Shown piece after piece: positions 1 through 8,406 of a stretch of DNA of 64,000 bases; position 1 is the stretch's first letter; each line of letters starts with the position of its first letter. Made by a program: the position numbers and the translations under genes. Under the pieces are notes generated by a model. It was not told the origin of the DNA. It worked only from the letters and a program-made list of their open reading frames with translations, and made no database searches. Location of the stretch: the NCBI RefSeq assembly GCF_014652335.1, contig NZ_BMYP01000003.1, forward strand, positions 1,666-65,665. Direction: 5' to 3'. The stretch comes from Vogesella fluminis (GTDB lineage Bacteria > Pseudomonadota > Gammaproteobacteria > Burkholderiales > Chromobacteriaceae).

Positions 1-247
1 GCTCTCGATGCAGCCGAGCGAAGTCGGGTTGGACATGGTCACGCAGTTTCTGAGGCGCGACCAGAAGTCGCCGTTCCAGCTCGACCTCCTCCAGGGTCTG
101 GACGGTGGGCCAGTCGAGTCCGGCAGCGGCGGCCAGACCGACATACTTGGTAACGACGCCCTTGGAGAGCTGCAACACCTTGGCGATCTGCTCGTGAGAG
201 AGCTTGGCGTCGAGTTTGAGCCGCAGTACATCTTTCATCTTACGCAT
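1..247 (-). CDS. istA: IS21-family transposase IstA, N-terminal part (cut by window edge)
   Basis: The minus strand from an ATG at 247 reads MRKMKDVLRLKLDAKLSHEQ and continues into a helix-turn-helix-like stretch (IAKVLQLSKGVVTKYVGLA), the typical beginning of IS21-type IstA transposases. About 82 residues are visible; the DDE catalytic core and the partner ATPase gene istB would lie left of the window. A purine-rich AAGGA sits about seven bases upstream of the ATG. The multi-copy terminal repeats at 345-504 fit one IS21 end, so the gene points inward from that end as is normal in the family. Family assignment rests on the N-terminal sequence and repeat architecture; whether the element is intact cannot be seen. 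Confidence 0.8.
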   Translation of the reverse strand, partial: MRKMKDVLRLKLDAKLSHEQIAKVLQLSKGVVTKYVGLAAAAGLDWPTVQTLEEVELERRLLVAPQKLRDHVQPDFARLHRE

Positions 248-344
248 AGAGATCCTTGGTGCGGGCATGCTCTCTCCGTGCAAATGGGAGGAGCGTACCC
301 GTTCAGGTTGCTGATATGCGTAATACCAATGCAGTGCAGTACGA

Positions 345-504
345 TGCCGTTCCGGCATCGTGACCGGTGATTCCGGTATCGTGACCGATGATTCCGGAAG
401 GCGCCGAAATCGGTCACGTTCGACCGGAATGGGCGGTCACGATAGACCGGAAAGACCGGTCACGTTCCTCCGGAATCAGCGGTCACGTTGGTCCGGAATA
501 CTCA
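345..504 (-). mobile_element. IS21-type terminal end with multiple short repeats
   Basis: Read inward on the minus strand from 504 (TGAGTATTCCGG), the end carries four direct copies of a module made of A[AT]CGTGACCG plus a TTCCGG-containing spacer, about 23 bases apart. Two inverted copies (CGGTCACGAT) follow. IS21 elements characteristically have several such repeats per end, which act as transposase binding sites. The outer boundary is placed at 504 because the next bases (from 505) no longer match the pattern; it falls 16 bases beyond the cca stop codon at 521-523, so cca is not interrupted. The 248-344 stretch between the repeats and istA shows no other feature. Confidence 0.7.
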
Positions 505-520
505 GAATCAGGTCAACAAG

Positions 521-1810
521 CTATTTGGAGAGCTCATCCGCAACTGCACGAACTCGAGCTGCCAAAATTTCAGCTGGAATATGCGACTTGTCTAGTGCCC
601 CGGAAGCTACAGCTGCAGTATCAATTTGCTGACATGCGGCTAGGCAATTGCGCAACAAAGTAGCTTGGTGATACTGCTGTTTGCCCGGTTCGCTGTGTGC
701 ACGGGCATCAGCTTCGCACACAAGAAGGAATTCATGGAACCGCTTGGGGCGGCGGAATGCATCGGTGTGGGTCAGTAGCTCGACCACGAGTTGGGCATCC
801 AGTTCTACCGACAGATGAGCCTCTAGGTGATAACGGCAAGCTAGGACCGCCAAGTCTCGGCATTCGGTGGGCACCTTGAGACGGTCCGAAACCTCCTTAA
901 CCTTCTTCCAATTGGTATTTGGAACAACATGGTCGCTATCCGGCCTAGGAGCCCAGAACCCGACATTCAGCAACATTAAAGCGAATCGTGCAGTCAGCGG
1001 GAAGTCACATTTAGCTGCGTAATCTAGAACCCAACAAACCCTCTCTGCAATGGTGGAATCGGAAAGAGGACTAGTTGAGTCAAATAGTTGCATGTCGCCA
1101 TCTAACTCATTGTTTTCATTTTGGTAGTTGCCATATTGGGGTGTATAAGGGTGATAGTCGGCGCGTTGCGGCACGCCGAACAGCGCGTCCAGCTCCGGTA
1201 GCAGCCGTGCCAGCGCGCCGCAGTCGCGCAGCACGGTGAACATGCGCGACGGCCTGGCCGTCATCAGGCCCTTGGCCAGCTCCTGCCATACCCGTTCCGC
1301 CACCAGCGCGTCGGCCTCGCCGACGGCCACCATGTCACGCATCAGCTGCATGGTCTCCTCGGCGACGGCGAAGTCGAAACGCGCGGCAAAGCGCGCCAGG
1401 CGCAGGATGCGCACCGGGTCTTCGGCGAAGGCCGGGCTGACGTGGCGCAGCAGCCGCGCCTGCAGGTCGGCCTGGCCGCCGTAGGGGTCGGTCAGCTGGC
1501 CGTGTTCGTCCTCGGCGATGGCGTTGATGGTGAGGTCGCGGCGGATCAGGTCTTCCTCCAGCGTCACCTCGGGCGAGGTGTGGAACACGAAGCCGTGGTA
1601 GCCGCGCCCGCTCTTGCGCTCGGTGCGCGCCAGCGCGTACTCCTCCTGCGTTTGCGGGTGCAGGAAGACCGGGAAGTCCTTGCCCACCGGGCGGAAGCCG
1701 CGCGCCTGCATCATCTCCGGCGTGGCGCCGACCACCACCCAGTCGCGGTCGGCCACCGGCAGCCCCAGCAGGCGGTCGCGCACGGCGCCGCCGACGATGT
1801 AGCACTTCAT
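521..1810 (-). CDS. cca: CCA-adding enzyme (tRNA nucleotidyltransferase), mosaic with degenerate HD region
   Basis: Adds or repairs the 3' CCA of tRNAs. The N-terminal two thirds is a textbook class II nucleotidyltransferase: [10 protein letters not shown], the DRDWVVVG acidic pair, [12 protein letters not shown], and [16 protein letters not shown]. The protein (429 aa) is of ordinary length. From about 1148 downward, just after the conserved [10 protein letters not shown], the DNA becomes visibly less GC-rich. The HD-domain residues usual in proteobacterial Cca (HPEID, then HDLGK) are replaced by HPYTPQYGN and LLNVGFW, while later landmarks ([23 protein letters not shown]) persist. The CCA-adding head should work; the 2',3'-phosphodiesterase/phosphatase activity attributed to the HD site is probably lost. 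The gene overlaps the upstream SDR stop by ATGA and ends with TAG 16 bases from the IS21 end. Confidence 0.93.
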   Translation of the reverse strand: MKCYIVGGAVRDRLLGLPVADRDWVVVGATPEMMQARGFRPVGKDFPVFLHPQTQEEYALARTERKSGRGYHGFVFHTSPEVTLEEDLIRRDLTINAIAEDEHGQLTDPYGGQADLQARLLRHVSPAFAEDPVRILRLARFAARFDFAVAEETMQLMRDMVAVGEADALVAERVWQELAKGLMTARPSRMFTVLRDCGALARLLPELDALFGVPQRADYHPYTPQYGNYQNENNELDGDMQLFDSTSPLSDSTIAERVCWVLDYAAKCDFPLTARFALMLLNVGFWAPRPDSDHVVPNTNWKKVKEVSDRLKVPTECRDLAVLACRYHLEAHLSVELDAQLVVELLTHTDAFRRPKRFHEFLLVCEADARAHSEPGKQQYHQATLLRNCLAACQQIDTAAVASGALDKSHIPAEILAARVRAVADELSK

Positions 1811-2757
1811 CGGCGGGCCGCCTGCGCGCGGTAACGGTCGAGCTGGCGGTTGAACTCGCGCTCGCCCAGATAAAGCGGCGCCACCGCCTCCAGTGCCGCC
1901 GGGCTGAAGCCGAGCAGTGCCGGGAACGGCTGCTGGCTGACGTTATCGACCCGCAGCGAGCGCACGTTGTCGCGGCTCAGCGGCGGCGTGCCCGGCAGCA
2001 GTTCCATCAGCGTCGCCTGCAGCATGGCGAGGCCCTCCGGCAGCGCGATCAGCGTGCGCGGATGGCCGGCAAGGTTGGCCGCATAGGCCACCAGCTGGCG
2101 CAGGGTGTAGGTGTTGGGGCCGGTCAGCTCCAGCGTCTGGCCGATGCTGGCGTCCTGTTCCAGGCACACGCGCACCGCGCGGGCGACGTCTTCCACCCAC
2201 ACCGGCGCGAAGCGGGTGTCGGCGCCGGCCAGCGGGATGAAGGGCGCGACGGCGGCCAGGTGGGCAAACAGGGTCAGGAAGCTGTCGCCGGCGCCGAAAA
2301 TCACCGACGGGCGCAGGATGGTGACGTCCAGGCCGCTATCGCGCAGCAGGCGCTCGGCCTTGCCCTTGGTCTGCTGGTAGTCGCTGGGGGCGGTCTCGCC
2401 GGCGCCCAGCGCGCTGATGTGGACGACGCGGCGGATGCCCAGCTTCTGGCAGGCGGCGATGATCTTGCCAACCAGCTGCACGTGCGCCTTCTCGAAGTCG
2501 CTGCGCGAGCCGTGCAGGATGCCGACCATGCTGACCACCGCGTCGTGGCCGGTGAGGAATTGCTCCAGCTGTGCGGCGTCGTGGACGTTGGTCTCGATCA
2601 GGTCCGCGCCCGGCAGGTGCAGCAGCAGGCCCTTGTGCCGCTCGCGGCGGCGGGTGGCGATGCTCAGCTGCGCACCGTAGCGGGTCAGCTCTTCGGCCAC
2701 GTAGCTGCCGACAAAGCCGGTGCCGCCGATCACGGCGATTCTGTTGAATTGGTGCAT
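1807..2757 (-). CDS. NAD(P)-binding SDR, complex I NDUFA9-like family
   Basis: A 316-residue atypical short-chain dehydrogenase. It begins with a Rossmann [14 protein letters not shown] dinucleotide loop and has a YQQTKGKAE stretch matching the YxxxK catalytic pair. Bacterial members of this group are annotated as complex I NDUFA9-subunit-like or NAD-dependent epimerase proteins; their substrate is generally unknown. The start follows an AAAGGA ribosome site. Its stop overlaps the cca start by ATGA and its start lies 24 bases after the lytic transglycosylase stop, so all three are probably cotranscribed. One exact copy of the dispersed 13-mer (2071-2083) is inside the gene and encodes part of YAANLAG. 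Confidence 0.85.
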   Translation of the reverse strand: MHQFNRIAVIGGTGFVGSYVAEELTRYGAQLSIATRRRERHKGLLLHLPGADLIETNVHDAAQLEQFLTGHDAVVSMVGILHGSRSDFEKAHVQLVGKIIAACQKLGIRRVVHISALGAGETAPSDYQQTKGKAERLLRDSGLDVTILRPSVIFGAGDSFLTLFAHLAAVAPFIPLAGADTRFAPVWVEDVARAVRVCLEQDASIGQTLELTGPNTYTLRQLVAYAANLAGHPRTLIALPEGLAMLQATLMELLPGTPPLSRDNVRSLRVDNVSQQPFPALLGFSPAALEAVAPLYLGEREFNRQLDRYRAQAARR

Positions 2758-2781
2758 GTTCTTGTCCTTTCGGAGCCTTGG

Positions 2782-4626
2782 TCAGCGTGCCGGGATGGTG
2801 CCCAGCCGCGATTTCAGCGTGTTGCCGGGCTGGCGGAACGCGCCGGCGTAATAGACCGCATTGGCCATCACCTTCTGAACATAGTCGCGGGTCTCGCTAA
2901 ACGGAATGGTTTCCGCGTAAATGGCGCCTTCCAGCGGCATCGCCGCCTGCCAGCCGCGGGCGCGGCCTGGGCCGGCGTTGTAGGCGGCGGTGGCCAGTAC
3001 CGGGTGGCTGGACAGGTTGTCCAGCACGTGGCGCAGGTACCAGGTGCCGAGGCGGATGTTGGTGTCCACGTCGTTGACCTGGTAGCTCGGCAGCCCCATC
3101 TTGCCGGCCACCCATTTCGCGGTTGCCGGCATCAGCTGCATCAGGCCGCTGGCGCCGACGCCGGAGCGGGCGACGTTGAGGAAGCGACTCTCCTGGCGGA
3201 TCAAGCCGTAGACCCAGGCCTCGTCGATTTCCAGCTGGCTGGCGTAGCGGCGGGTGGTGTCGCGGTACGGGGTCAGGAAGCGCAGGCTGAAATCATGGGT
3301 ACGCACGGTGCGTTCAGCGGCGTAGATCGCCATGTCGTAGAGGTGGCGCTCCAGCGCGATCTCGGCGGCGGCCAGCAGCTGCTCGTCGTTGCGACCGCGC
3401 AGCGCCCAGCGCCACACGCGGCGGCCGTCTTCGCGCCATTCCGGCTTGTTGTTGCGCAGCGACAGCTCGAACAGCGCCAGCGCGTGCTGGATGTCGGGAT
3501 CGGCCAGCAGCTGGCGCTGCAGGGCCGGTGGGGTCGGGCTGCGGCTGAGCGGCGCTTCCAGCGTGGTGCCCAGTTCTTCCTTGGCCAGCAGGCCGTAGTA
3601 GTTATGCTCGAAGCTGATCCTGATCAAGAGCGGCGTGGCTTCGTTGCCGCGGCCCAGCGCCTGCAGGCTGCGCGCGCGCCAGTACTGCCAGGCGCCCTTG
3701 CCGGCCAGTTCTTCCGGCAGGCGGCGGCTCAGCTGCTCCAGCCGCGCCCAGTCCTGCTGGCGCAGCGCGACGCGCAGCCACCATTCCCATTGCTCTTCAG
3801 TCAGCTGCTGCGGGTCGGCGCGCTCAAAGGCGTCCAGTGCCTGCGGCATGTTCAGCCGCTGCGCGCTGCGCAGTGCCAGCTGGCCGTAGAGGAAGCCGCT
3901 TTGCGCCTTGCTGAACATCGCCTCGCTGGCGGCGGCCCGTTCCAGCGCCGCTACCGGGTTGTTCTTGCCGAGGGTCAGCAGCTGCTGCACCTGCTGTTCG
4001 GCACCGCCGGGGGTGAAGAAGCGCTCGCCAAGGTTGGCCGCAGCCGCCAGCCGTCGTGCCACGGTCAGATAGTTGCCGGCCAGCAGCAGGCGCATGCGTG
4101 CCTCGGTCTGTGCCGGGGGCAGGATGCCGCGGGTTGCCTGTTCTTCCACCAGTCGCGCGCAGCCGTCGGACAGGCGCACGTTCTGCCACAGCTCCGGTGC
4201 GCTGGCCACGGTCTGGCGGCGGTTGAGGGTGGCGACGTCCAGCCAGCAGCCGCTGTCGGCGTCGCGCGCCTCGCTGCCCAGTGCCGGCGCCACGCGCAGG
4301 ATGCCGTCCCAGTCGCCGCGCTTGCCCAGCGACTGTACCCAGTCGTTGAGCAGCCGCTCGCGCAGGAAGGCGTTGCCGCCGTTGCTGATGAAGGCGCGGC
4401 TCGGGTTGTCGTCGCCGTTGTCGAGCGCCAGTCGCGCCTGCCAGTAGCCGGGCCACGCGGCGAGCGGATCGCGGTCGCCGCTGCCGTCGCCGAGGCTGGC
4501 CAGCCGGGCGCTGTCGTTGTTGCGGAAGGCTTCGCGCGCGGCCTGCAGCGTGCTGTCGCTGACGGCGTGGGCAAAGCAGGGCAGCAGGGCGAAAGCCAGC
4601 AGGGTCAGGGGGTGTCGCATGGTCAT
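2782..4626 (-). CDS. Soluble lytic murein transglycosylase (Slt70-like)
   Basis: Periplasmic enzyme that cleaves peptidoglycan glycan strands with formation of 1,6-anhydromuramic acid. The 614-residue product starts with a signal peptide (LTLLAFALLPCFAHA), has a long helical superhelix-like middle, and ends with the SLT catalytic domain. That domain shows LIRQESRFLNVARSGVGASG (catalytic Glu in QES), GLMQLMPATAKW and AYNAGPGRARGW. Length and domain order match E. coli Slt70. The start at 4626 is chosen because it overlaps the trkH stop as ATGA; an in-frame ATG lies two codons later. An exact 13-mer copy at 4030-4042 encodes part of AANLGER. Confidence 0.92.
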   Translation of the reverse strand: MTMRHPLTLLAFALLPCFAHAVSDSTLQAAREAFRNNDSARLASLGDGSGDRDPLAAWPGYWQARLALDNGDDNPSRAFISNGGNAFLRERLLNDWVQSLGKRGDWDGILRVAPALGSEARDADSGCWLDVATLNRRQTVASAPELWQNVRLSDGCARLVEEQATRGILPPAQTEARMRLLLAGNYLTVARRLAAAANLGERFFTPGGAEQQVQQLLTLGKNNPVAALERAAASEAMFSKAQSGFLYGQLALRSAQRLNMPQALDAFERADPQQLTEEQWEWWLRVALRQQDWARLEQLSRRLPEELAGKGAWQYWRARSLQALGRGNEATPLLIRISFEHNYYGLLAKEELGTTLEAPLSRSPTPPALQRQLLADPDIQHALALFELSLRNNKPEWREDGRRVWRWALRGRNDEQLLAAAEIALERHLYDMAIYAAERTVRTHDFSLRFLTPYRDTTRRYASQLEIDEAWVYGLIRQESRFLNVARSGVGASGLMQLMPATAKWVAGKMGLPSYQVNDVDTNIRLGTWYLRHVLDNLSSHPVLATAAYNAGPGRARGWQAAMPLEGAIYAETIPFSETRDYVQKVMANAVYYAGAFRQPGNTLKSRLGTIPAR

Positions 4627-6077
4627 TTTCGCCAGAAGGTTGGGGTAAACAGGATCAGGATGGTGAAGATCTCCAGACGGCCCAGCAACATGGCAAAGGT
4701 GCAGACCCAGGTCTGAAAATCACTTAGACCGGAATAATTGCTGGCAGGTCCCACCTGTCCCAGGCCGGGGCCGGCGTTGTTGATGCAGGCCACGATGGCG
4801 GTGAAGGACGAGATGAAATCCAGGCCGCTGGCAATCAGGGTAAAGGTCAGCAGCACCACGCTGATGAAGTACACGAAGATGAAGCCGAGCACGGAAAAGG
4901 CCACGCTGTCCGGAATGGTCCGTCCGCCCAGCATCAGCGGCAGCACCGCGCGCGGGTGCAGCAGGGTGCTCATCTCGCGATAGCCCTGCCGGGTCAGGAT
5001 CAGGGTGCGGATCATCTTGATGCCGCCGCCGGTGGAGCCGGAGCTGGCGGTCAGGCAGGACAGGAACAGCATCCACAGCGGCACCAGGATCGGCCACTGC
5101 GCGTAGTCGGTGCTGGCAAAGCCGGAATCGGTGGCGATGGATATCAGGTTGAAGGAAACATGGCGCAGCGCGGCCGGCAGGCTGTAGATGCCCAGCCACC
5201 ACAGCCACAGGCTGAGCACCAGGATGCTGCCGGCCAGCAGGGCGACGATATGGCGGGCCTCGGTATCGTGCAGATAGCTCTTCAGGCTGCGGCTGCGCCA
5301 CGCCAGGAAGTGGGTGGCAAAGTTCAGCGCCGCCAGCACCATGAAGCCGGACAGGATGACCTCGATCGCTACCGAGTTGAAATAGCCGACGCTGGCATCA
5401 TGGGTGGAGAAGCCGCCCAGCGACAAGGCCGCAAACGCGTGGCAGACGGCGTCCAGCCCGTTCATGCCGGCCAGCCACAGGCTCAGTGCGCAGGCGGCGG
5501 TCAGCCCGGCGTACACGTACCACAGGTTGGCCGCAGTCTGGGCGATGCGCGGCGCCAGCTTGCTGTCCTTCATCGGGCCGGGCGTTTCCGCCTTGTACAG
5601 CTGCATGCCGCCGATGCCCAGCATCGGCAGGATAGCCACCGCCAGCACGATGATACCCATGCCGCCGACCCAGTTCAGGAAGTGGCGCCAGAAATTGATG
5701 GCCGGCGGCAGCCGGTCCAGGCCGGGAATCAGCGTGGCGCCGGTGGTGGTCAGCCCGGACATGGCCTCGAAAAAGGCATTGGTGAAGCTCATGCCCGGGA
5801 TGTAGAGCAGCAGCGGCACGGCGGACATGGTGGCAAAGGTCAGCCACAGCAGGGTGACCAGGGTAAAGCCGTCGCGTGGCTTCAGCTCGCGCTCGAAGCG
5901 ACGGGTGAGCAGCCACAGCACGCTGCCGAAGGCGCCGCCGGCCAGTGCTGAGTAGGCAAAGTCGATGGCAGTGCCGTCGTCATACAGCCAGGACACCGCG
6001 CAGGGGATGGCGAACAGCAGCGAGTACAACAGCATCAGCTTGGACAGCACGTGCAGGATGGGCAGCAGCTTGCTCAT
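4623..6077 (-). CDS. trkH: Trk potassium uptake channel subunit TrkH
   Basis: Inner-membrane potassium-translocating subunit, 484 residues with about ten hydrophobic segments. Pore-loop motifs typical of TrkH/KtrB are visible: SGLTTTGATLIPGL, LGGFSTHD, TDSGFASTD and NNAGPGLGQVGP, the four filter repeats, plus SSGSTGGGIKMIRTLIL between them. It lies downstream of trkA and the VOC gene on the same strand (start directly abutting the VOC stop) and overlaps the lytic transglycosylase by ATGA. Grouping with trkA, its cytosolic gating partner, supports the call. A 12-of-13 copy of the dispersed repeat (5524-5535) encodes part of TAANLWY. Confidence 0.95.
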   Translation of the reverse strand: MSKLLPILHVLSKLMLLYSLLFAIPCAVSWLYDDGTAIDFAYSALAGGAFGSVLWLLTRRFERELKPRDGFTLVTLLWLTFATMSAVPLLLYIPGMSFTNAFFEAMSGLTTTGATLIPGLDRLPPAINFWRHFLNWVGGMGIIVLAVAILPMLGIGGMQLYKAETPGPMKDSKLAPRIAQTAANLWYVYAGLTAACALSLWLAGMNGLDAVCHAFAALSLGGFSTHDASVGYFNSVAIEVILSGFMVLAALNFATHFLAWRSRSLKSYLHDTEARHIVALLAGSILVLSLWLWWLGIYSLPAALRHVSFNLISIATDSGFASTDYAQWPILVPLWMLFLSCLTASSGSTGGGIKMIRTLILTRQGYREMSTLLHPRAVLPLMLGGRTIPDSVAFSVLGFIFVYFISVVLLTFTLIASGLDFISSFTAIVACINNAGPGLGQVGPASNYSGLSDFQTWVCTFAMLLGRLEIFTILILFTPTFWRK

Positions 6078-6470
6078 TCAATCCACCTGCTCGTAAAGCT
6101 CAATCGGCAAGCCGTCCGGATCGGCCAGAAAGGTAAAGCGCTGGCCGGTGTATTCGTCCACCCGCACCGCTTCGCACTCGACGCCGGCCGCCTGCAAGCG
6201 GGCGATTTCCTCGTCCAGGTTGTCCACGCGCAGGGCCAGGTGGCGCAGGCCGCAGGCCTCCGGCCGGCTTGGCCGCGGCGGCGGGGTGGGAAAGCTGAAC
6301 AGCTCGATCTGGCTGCCGTCGGGCAGCGCCAGGTTGAGCTTCCACGACTCGCGCGCCTGGCGGTAGTGCTCGGACAGCACGGCAAAACCCAGCGTGGCGG
6401 TATAGAAGGCACGGGCGCGCGGGTAGTCCGCGGTGATGATGGCAAGGTGGTGGATGCCGCGAATGGCCAT
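6078..6470 (-). CDS. VOC-family (glyoxalase/bleomycin-resistance fold) protein
   Basis: A 130-residue vicinal-oxygen-chelate protein starting MAIRGIHHLAIITADY; it has two beta-alpha-beta modules with metal-ligand candidates H (IHHLAI), E (IELFSF), H (LRHLALRV) and E (IELYEQ). Similar proteins are annotated as VOC, YaeR or lactoylglutathione-lyase-like, but no substrate can be assigned. The ATG at 6470 is preferred over a longer upstream reading because it overlaps the trkA stop as TGATG and restores the family length. It is sandwiched between trkA and trkH, an insertion into what would otherwise be a potassium-uptake pair. Confidence 0.88.
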   Translation of the reverse strand: MAIRGIHHLAIITADYPRARAFYTATLGFAVLSEHYRQARESWKLNLALPDGSQIELFSFPTPPPRPSRPEACGLRHLALRVDNLDEEIARLQAAGVECEAVRVDEYTGQRFTFLADPDGLPIELYEQVD

Positions 6471-7840
6471 CAGAAGAACCCCAGTTTCACTTGCGTGAGT
6501 TTTTCGATCTGCCGCACCTTGTGGCGGCCGTGCACAAAGAAGATCACGTGGTCTTCCGCCTGCAGTTGCAGGTCGTGATGCGCCATCAGCACCTGCTGGC
6601 CGCGGATGACCGCGCTGATGCTGCAACCGTCCGGCAAATCGATGGCGTCCAGCCGGCAGCCAACCAGGCTGGAGGTTTTTCCGTCGCCGTGGATGACCAC
6701 CTCCATCACTTCCGCCGCACCGCGGCGTACCGGTTGTGCGGCCACCACGTCGCCGCGACGCAGGTGGGCGAGGATGGAGCCGATGGTGGACAGGTAGGGC
6801 GAAATCACGATGTCGATGCGATTGCCTTCCAGCAGGTCGACATAGCTGGAGCGGTTCACCAGCGCGATCACCCGTCGCGCGCCCATGCGCTTGGCCAGCA
6901 GCGTGGACATCAGGTTGTCCTCGTCGTCGTTGGTCAGCGCGCAGAACACGTCCATCTCGTCGATGTTTTCGCTTTCCAGCAGACCCTCGTCGGTGGCTTC
7001 ACCGTGCAGCACCAGGGCCTTGGGCAGGTTTTCCGCCAGCCAGCGTGCGCGCTGGCTGCCGTGCTCGATCAGCTTGACCTCGTACTTGGCGGACAGCATG
7101 CGGGCCAGCCGGTAGCCGATATTGCCGCCGCCGGCGATCATCACCCGGCGCACCGGCTTCTCGCTGGCGCGCAGTTCGTTGAGCATGGCGGCCACGTCCG
7201 GGCGGGCGGCGATGAAGAACACCTCGTCGTCCGCCTCGATCACGGTGTCGCCGTCGGGGCGCACCAGCTTGTCCTTGCGGTAGATGGCGCAGATGCGGCA
7301 ATCGGCTTCCGGCATGTCCTCGCGCAGCTGGCGCAGCGGCTTGCCCAGCAGCTTGCCGCCGGCCACCGCGCGCGCCACCACCAGCTGCACCTTGCCGCCG
7401 GCAAAGTCCAGCACCTGCAGCGCGCGCGGATAGGCCAGCACGCGCAGCAGGTTGTCGGTGACGATCTGCTCCGGGCAGATGGCGTGCTCGACGCCGAACT
7501 GGCGCATCACCGGCATGTCGCCATCCACGTAGCCGGTAGCGCGCAGGCGGGCAATGCGGGTGGGGACGTTGTAGCGCTGCTCGGCCAGCGCGCAGGCAAC
7601 CAGATTGGTTTCGTCATTGCGCGTCAGTGCCAGCAGCATTTCGGCTTCGCCGATGCCGGCGTCCTGCAGCACCGACGGATGTGCGGCATTGCCCGGTACG
7701 GTGCGGATATCCAGCTTGTCCTGCAACAGCTTCAGCAGGTCGCTGTCCTGATCGACGATGGTGACATCGTTGCCTTCGCTGACCAGATTCTCCGCCACAC
7801 TGGCACCAACTTGTCCTCCTCCCAGAATCAGGATTCTCAT
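6470..7840 (-). CDS. trkA: Trk system peripheral NAD-binding subunit TrkA
   Basis: Cytosolic regulator of TrkH/TrkG potassium channels with two RCK modules. The start MRILILGGGQVGASVAENL gives the first Rossmann GxGxxG; a second one occurs at VMIAGGGNIGYRLARML, each followed by a TrkA-C segment (for example KPLRQLREDMPEADCRICAIYR and the C-terminal VVIHGDGKTSSLVGCRLDAI region). The 456-residue length equals that of E. coli TrkA. Although the reading frame stays open to 8335, the sequence before 7840 is low-complexity antisense of ccoS and is not homologous. It is the first gene of the long minus-strand run. Confidence 0.95.
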   Translation of the reverse strand: MRILILGGGQVGASVAENLVSEGNDVTIVDQDSDLLKLLQDKLDIRTVPGNAAHPSVLQDAGIGEAEMLLALTRNDETNLVACALAEQRYNVPTRIARLRATGYVDGDMPVMRQFGVEHAICPEQIVTDNLLRVLAYPRALQVLDFAGGKVQLVVARAVAGGKLLGKPLRQLREDMPEADCRICAIYRKDKLVRPDGDTVIEADDEVFFIAARPDVAAMLNELRASEKPVRRVMIAGGGNIGYRLARMLSAKYEVKLIEHGSQRARWLAENLPKALVLHGEATDEGLLESENIDEMDVFCALTNDDEDNLMSTLLAKRMGARRVIALVNRSSYVDLLEGNRIDIVISPYLSTIGSILAHLRRGDVVAAQPVRRGAAEVMEVVIHGDGKTSSLVGCRLDAIDLPDGCSISAVIRGQQVLMAHHDLQLQAEDHVIFFVHGRHKVRQIEKLTQVKLGFF

Positions 7841-7970
7841 CCGTATCGTGTCCTTGCTGGCCGCGATCGCGACGGCATTGTGTTGGTAGGGTGCGGTGAC
7901 GCCATTGGCATCATCGCGGCGGGCCGGCCATTTTAGCGGCTGCCTGCCGCCTTGTGCCGCGGCAGGGTGA

Positions 7971-8164
7971 TTGAAAAACATAATCGCCGGCTTGGCGATA
8001 ATTAATTGGAAGGCAGGCTGCCTGCACGGCAAGATACCGGCGGTGGCGGAGGGCCGTCCGGCTGTCGCCACGGCCAGTGAGTGCTGGTTTTGCATTGGTG
8101 CTGCTTGCGTGCCCTGCGGCAGCACGGTTTTCGAGGGAGAGCTTGCCGCTCTCCCGTTTTTTTT
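7971..8164 (+). ncRNA. Candidate small RNA or orphan transcript ending in a strong terminator
   Basis: The 350-base gap between trkA and ccoS (both minus strand) holds a near-perfect plus-strand rho-independent terminator: an 8-bp stem GGGAGAGC/GCTCTCCC (8135-8142/8148-8155) with a 5-base loop, followed by G and eight T residues. No plus-strand gene lies upstream that it could serve. A weak promoter-like pair (TTGAAA 7971-7976, GATAAT 7997-8002, 20-base spacing) precedes it, and an inverted repeat ATCGCC/GGCGAT overlaps that site. The terminator is certain as a structure; the RNA upstream of it is inference. I do not recognise an RNA family. Confidence 0.35.
8135..8164 (+). terminator. Rho-independent terminator on the plus strand
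   Basis: Perfect 8-bp GC-rich stem with 5-base loop and a T8 tract. Orientation is opposite to the flanking genes trkA and ccoS. Confidence 0.8.
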
Positions 8165-8190
8165 GTGGTATAGCGCTGCGGTAGCCGTGC

Positions 8191-8406
8191 TCAGCGCGTG
8201 GCTGGCGGAGTGCCGGCGTCGTCGCTGGTGTCGTCGCTGGTGTCGTCGCTGGTGTCGTCGCTGGTGTCGTCGTCCATCAGGATGCGGTGCGCCGGGCCTT
8301 CCAGATCGTCGAACTGGCCGGAGCGGGTCGACCACCAGAACAGCACGCCGATGAAAAACACCAGCACGATGCTCATCGGTATCAGTAAGTACAGGCTTTC
8401 CATCAT
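8191..8406 (-). CDS. ccoS: cbb3-type cytochrome oxidase assembly protein CcoS
   Basis: Small single-span membrane protein (71 aa) needed for heme/copper insertion into cbb3 oxidase. It starts MMESLYLLIPMSIVLVFFIG, followed by the family hallmark of an aromatic-rich stretch (VLFWWSTRSGQFDDLEGPAHRIL). The C-terminal tail is a run of four DDTS units encoded by a 12-bp direct repeat (8218-8265), which is unusual and would stay in frame if copies were gained or lost. The start overlaps the ccoI stop as ATGA; an alternative start is the next codon. Position directly after ccoI is the standard arrangement. Confidence 0.93.
   Translation of the reverse strand: MMESLYLLIPMSIVLVFFIGVLFWWSTRSGQFDDLEGPAHRILMDDDTSDDTSDDTSDDTSDDAGTPPATR
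8218..8265. repeat. 12-bp tandem repeat inside ccoS
   Basis: Four head-to-tail copies of GTCGTCGCTGGT (plus-strand reading) encode the repeated acidic DDTS units of the CcoS tail. A 12-bp unit preserves frame on slippage. Confidence 0.9.

Noticed and set aside
345-504. Evenly spaced repeats resembling a small CRISPR array
   Set aside because: Units are only about 23 bases apart, partly inverted, and adjoin an IS21 transposase start; they are transposon end repeats. No cas genes are present.
2062-4716. 884-residue plus-strand open frame
   Set aside because: Antisense of the SDR and lytic transglycosylase genes; Ala/Gln/Val-rich low-complexity product typical of GC-rich shadow frames, while the minus strand shows clear catalytic motifs.
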